Assembly: GCA_041476545.1 (NCBI GenBank)
Contig: JBGOTP010000305.1
Coordinates: 1 to 6,260 of the forward strand
Source: JBGOTP01 sp041476545
GTDB taxonomy: Bacteria; Acidobacteriota; Vicinamibacteria; Vicinamibacterales; CAVVIG01
Direction of reading: 5' to 3'
DNA: 6,260 nt
Position 1 is the stretch's first letter; every line of letters begins with the position of its first letter. A model generated the notes under the pieces. The model was not told the DNA's origin. It saw only the letters and a program-made list of their open reading frames with translations, and ran no database searches. A program made the translations under genes and the position numbers. Shown here one piece after another: positions 4,765 to 6,260 of the stretch.

Positions 4765-6260
4765 CATCTCGGCCGCGCCTTTTCCTCCTGCTGTGCGGTC
4801 TGATCCCCACACTGGTCACCGCCGCGTTGTCTCTGTACCGGCCCGCTTTCCTCACGAGCTTCGAGTACCGCACGTACGACACTCTCGTTCGCTCTGCCCG
4901 GACGCCTCCGCACGGCGGCCGGATCGTCATCGTGGACGTAGACGAACGCAGTCTGTCTTCGATTGGCCAGTGGCCCTGGCGTCGCGACATCATCGCCAGG
5001 CTCATCGCGCGCCTGCGGGATCTCGGAGCGTCCACGGTCGCGCTCGACATTATTTTCGCGGAATCGGACCGGAGCGGAGGGACAGGCGCGGCCCCTGACG
5101 CCGCGCTCGCCGACACCCTGCGGGCGGGCCGGGTCGTCGTCGGCTACGCGATGACGTTCGATGCCGACCCCCGCACATCGAACGTCTGCGTGGAGCACCC
5201 TCTCCCCCTGGCCATCATTCGACGCGGGGACGATGCGGCCGATCCTTTCTTTCGAGCCACCGGCAGCATCTGTAGCCTCCCGCTTCTGACGCAGGCCGCG
5301 AGCGCCTCAGGATTTCTCAACGCAGCACCCGATCCCGACGGCCTCCTCAGACGCGTGCCCTTACTGCTGGAGTTCGCCGGTCGCGTCTATCCCGGACTCG
5401 CCCTTGCGGCCGTCGCCGCGACGACGGGATCCCGCGACCTCGCGCTCAGCGTCGCAGACGTGAACACCGCATCGCTGTTCCTTGGTGCCCGGCGCGTGCC
5501 ACTCGATGGCAAGAGCAACATGCTGCTGCGCTATCGCGGTGCCAAACACACCTTTCCTTATGTCTCTGCGGTGGATGTGCTGAACGGCCAGGTGTCCGCT
5601 GATGCCTTCCGAAACAAACTGGTGTTCGTTGGAACGACGGCGCTTGGCACGCGCGAGGTAGTGGCGACGCCCCTCGACACGCTGTTCACCGGCGTTGAGG
5701 TCCAGGCGACCGTTGCGGACAATCTGCTCCAGCAGGACTCGATTCATCGGCCCGAGTTCGGTGTGACACTCGAAACACAAGTCGTGCTCGGACTGGGCCT
5801 GGTCGTGGCCGTGCTGGTCCAGCGGTTCGGTTTCGCCTGGGGCACCCTCGGTATGGCCGCGTGCCTGGCGGCCGTGTGGGGCGGGGCCATTTCGATGATG
5901 TCGACGCAAGGTACGTTTCTGTCCCCGCTCTTTCCGACGGTGGGTCTGACCAGTACGCTGGCGGCTATGACGGTTGCTGGACACACCCTCGAGCGTCGTC
6001 GCGCCGATTGGGCGGGCCGGCAGAGGGCTGACTCGCAGCGCCTGATGGTCCAGACGCTGCTATCGCTCACCGAAGTCAGGGATTCGGAAACCGGCCGGCA
6101 TTCGCGGAGGACCGAGCAGTACACGCGGATTCTCGCAGAGCAACTTGCCACGCATCCGCAGTTCAGCCACTACCTGACGCCGCCGCGGATCGCGTTGCTC
6201 GCCAGCCTCGCGCCGCTCCACGACATCGGCAAGGTTGGCGTGCCCGATCGACTGTTGCAC
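4761..6260 (+). CDS. CHASE2 sensor with HD-GYP phosphodiesterase domain, C-terminus beyond the window
   Basis: The reading frame opens at ATG 4761 and stays open for 500 codons to the window end. Residues 7-26 are an N-terminal membrane helix. Residues about 30-330 are an extracytoplasmic CHASE2 domain: FEYRTYDTLVR (34-44), IVIVDVDERSL (55-65), GQWPWRRD (69-76), ALDIIF (94-99), and the closing FVGTTALGTRE...TP...GVEVQATVADNLL (289-323). Three more membrane helices follow (about 341-353, 359-380, 388-407), the usual CHASE2 topology. Residues 411 onward are cytoplasmic and begin an HD-GYP domain: LTEVRDSETGRHSRRT with His447, and PLHDIGKVGVPD with His487-Asp488 and Lys491. HD-GYP domains hydrolyse cyclic di-GMP at a metal centre; the GYP motif and remaining ligands lie outside the window, so activity is not proven. 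CHASE2 is more often joined to adenylate cyclase, histidine kinase, kinase or GGDEF outputs. The ATGA overlap with the OmpA-family gene implies coupled expression and a shared function. Confidence 0.93.
   Translation, partial: MTSRPRLFLLLCGLIPTLVTAALSLYRPAFLTSFEYRTYDTLVRSARTPPHGGRIVIVDVDERSLSSIGQWPWRRDIIARLIARLRDLGASTVALDIIFAESDRSGGTGAAPDAALADTLRAGRVVVGYAMTFDADPRTSNVCVEHPLPLAIIRRGDDAADPFFRATGSICSLPLLTQAASASGFLNAAPDPDGLLRRVPLLLEFAGRVYPGLALAAVAATTGSRDLALSVADVNTASLFLGARRVPLDGKSNMLLRYRGAKHTFPYVSAVDVLNGQVSADAFRNKLVFVGTTALGTREVVATPLDTLFTGVEVQATVADNLLQQDSIHRPEFGVTLETQVVLGLGLVVAVLVQRFGFAWGTLGMAACLAAVWGGAISMMSTQGTFLSPLFPTVGLTSTLAAMTVAGHTLERRRADWAGRQRADSQRLMVQTLLSLTEVRDSETGRHSRRTEQYTRILAEQLATHPQFSHYLTPPRIALLASLAPLHDIGKVGVPDRLLH

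Noticed and set aside
4440..5198. Minus-strand 252-codon open frame spanning the OmpA and CHASE2 genes
   Set aside because: It crosses the junction of two well-supported plus-strand genes and its product is Arg-rich, low in structure and without known motifs.
5361..6151. Minus-strand open frames opposite the CHASE2-HD-GYP gene
   Set aside because: They are shadows of a clear 500-codon plus-strand frame with CHASE2, membrane helices and HD-GYP motifs.

Overview
The window comes from a GC-rich (roughly 60-65 % by eye) Gram-negative-type bacterium. The evidence is an OmpA-family lipoprotein, Sec signal peptides, a c-type heme motif and an inner-membrane CHASE2 sensor. The mix of a carboxypeptidase-regulatory-like domain, a heme site and a streptogramin-lyase-like propeller, next to a molybdenum-hydroxylase iron-sulfur subunit, looks to me like Acidobacteriota or another soil/metagenomic lineage. 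That placement is an inference from gene style; no marker gene is present.

Two gene blocks diverge from a 307-base intergenic region (3370-3676). The left block is read on the minus strand. Its first gene (3369 to 1222) encodes a large secreted protein with an N-terminal carboxypeptidase-regulatory-like beta-sandwich, one CXXCH heme-c site and a C-terminal part with propeller-like blades. Next comes a secreted alpha/beta hydrolase of the homoserine-acetyltransferase-like (MetX) superfamily (1197 to 127). Last is the start of a (2Fe-2S) small subunit of a xanthine dehydrogenase / isoquinoline 1-oxidoreductase-type molybdoenzyme (104 to beyond base 1). Gaps are 24 and 22 bases, so this looks like one operon, probably a periplasmic hydrolysis-plus-oxidation module with its own cytochrome. 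The hydrolase gene has no well-placed ribosome binding site but has a good -10-like box 8 bases before its ATG, so it may also be expressed as a leaderless transcript.

The right block is read on the plus strand and is very compact. A minimal exported FecR-domain protein (3677-4129), an OmpA-family peptidoglycan-binding lipoprotein (4126-4764) and a CHASE2 sensor with an HD-GYP output domain (4761 to beyond the window end) are joined by two identical ATGA stop/start overlaps. The likely role is an envelope sensing relay: two periplasmic/outer-membrane partners feed a membrane sensor whose cytoplasmic HD-GYP domain would hydrolyse cyclic di-GMP. The last gene runs off the window, so its GYP motif cannot be seen.

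The divergent intergenic region carries six copies of the pentamer GACAA/TTGTC within 140 bases, arranged as two overlapping inverted repeats. This is the clearest unexplained signal in the window and probably an operator cluster. I see no RNA gene, insertion sequence, CRISPR array or phage feature.
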